Source: Apoderus coryli (Eukaryota > Arthropoda > Insecta > Coleoptera > Attelabidae). Taken from it: a stretch of 64,000 bases of DNA. Under the pieces are notes generated by a model, which saw only the letters and a list, made by a program, of their open reading frames with translations, ran no database searches and was not told the origin of the DNA. The stretch lies in contig OU452199.1 of NCBI GenBank assembly GCA_911728435.2, positions 9,682,860-9,746,859 on the forward strand, given 5' to 3'. The position numbers and the translations under genes are program-made. This document shows positions 63,421-64,000 of the stretch, piece by piece. How positions within the stretch are numbered: the stretch's first letter is position 1; each line of letters begins with the position of its first letter.

Positions 63421-64000
63421 AATGCTCAACTTTTTTTTATGATAGTTAATAAAATAGAATAGGATATAGGTATAGCTATATGCATGTAAAGATTAAATTC
63501 AACACCGTTTTATTGACAATTCACTTGAATCGCTTCGCCTTTATATCAAAATTGAACACAAACATATCACACTCCCAACAAAATATATACCAGGCATTAT
63601 CATCATATCATACAGAATATATATGGATTTAGCCAGTGCTAGGCTTATGGTGGGTATTACACTTTACACATAAATCTACAAGATACATAACTCTCTGGCG
63701 GGATCAGCGTTTGTTGCAGCCGGCTTCACCATACGAAGCTCCATAGTTATAATACGTATATAATGTTCAGTTTGGCTGTGTACCGTAAATGTATACAGTC
63801 GATGCGGTCCGGAGCAATGTAACTTCGTTCTTTTTTGTTTCTATAGGATAAATTGCCATAACGAAACATTTAAGGCAATGGCGTCGATTTTAAAGGAGGT
63901 ATAAACTCAGCAAATCCTATTAATTTAGTGAAAACTTAACTGCTGCATTTAATGATTATATGATGAAATAAAACACTGAATAGTTAATACTTTCTTTCAG
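63421..64000. other. Spacer at the window end, no gene seen
   Basis: Nothing recognised. 63690-63740 is slightly GC-richer. Confidence 0.4.

Overview
The window looks like AT-rich nuclear DNA of an arthropod, most likely an insect. I base this on the TE repertoire: DD41D and DD34D mariners, pogo, hAT, Jockey-like LINEs and Penelope-like elements. The order cannot be fixed from the sequence; a beetle or other repeat-rich insect is only a guess. I found no confidently identifiable host gene. The window reads as intergenic or intronic sequence assembled from layers of transposable elements of different ages.

Layout. 1-1019: 3' part of a DD41D mariner. 1.2-2.0 kb: deleted mariner. 3.0-4.7 kb: internally deleted DNA transposon with 4-bp (ATAT) flanks and TGACCA subterminal repeats. 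5.5-7.6 kb: ~2 kb fold-back with a decayed gag-like ORF. 8.2-8.9 kb: LINE pieces. 10.13-12.98 kb: complete pogo-like transposon with an intact 714-aa transposase. 13.3-14.6 kb: relic of a related pogo-like element. 15-18 kb: mariner and LINE relics. 20.18-21.66 kb: hAT derivative with a perfect 8-bp target duplication. 23.4 kb: Tc1-like relic. 26.0-26.3 kb: perfect 133-bp-arm palindrome. 27.6-28.8 and 29.0-29.5 kb: mariner-type non-autonomous elements. 30.8-31.3 kb: 268-bp tandem duplication. 34.2-34.6 kb: MITE. 36.9-38.8 kb: decayed DDE transposon. 39.1-39.7 kb: MITE. 41.19-42.50 kb: almost intact DD41D (rosa-like) mariner. 42.6-44.5 kb: long-TIR element. 45.27-46.52 kb: decayed DD34D mariner. 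46.9-47.9 kb: Tc1-like relic. 48.27-50.43 kb: mariner interrupted by a Penelope-type inverted repeat. 51.1-51.8 and 56.3-56.8 kb: long palindromes. 52-52.8 and 58 kb: LINE reverse transcriptase relics. 58.7-59.3 kb: THAP-domain exon relics. 60.54-62.86 kb: DD41D mariner with ~340-bp TIRs. 62.9-63.4 kb: Penelope-like RT/GIY-YIG relic.

The most interesting system is a dispersed family of hammerhead-ribozyme-like motifs at 20.05, 26.07, 26.24, 49.32, 49.75, 50.16 and 59.83 kb. They share the CUGANGA and GAAAC core boxes, have stems I and II that covary between copies, and are followed in most copies by a GTGGAG-N-(A/T)GAC box. They lie inside inverted repeats typical of Penelope-like retroelement ends, and a Penelope-like RT/endonuclease relic lies in the same window. 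All copies carry one extra U between the core and stem II, so they may be a distinct subfamily.

Only the pogo transposase (10382-12526) has an uninterrupted frame. The rosa-like mariner at 41308 has one in-frame stop. Everything else is truncated, frameshifted or internally deleted. All assignments come from reading the sequence and remembered family features; no database search was run.
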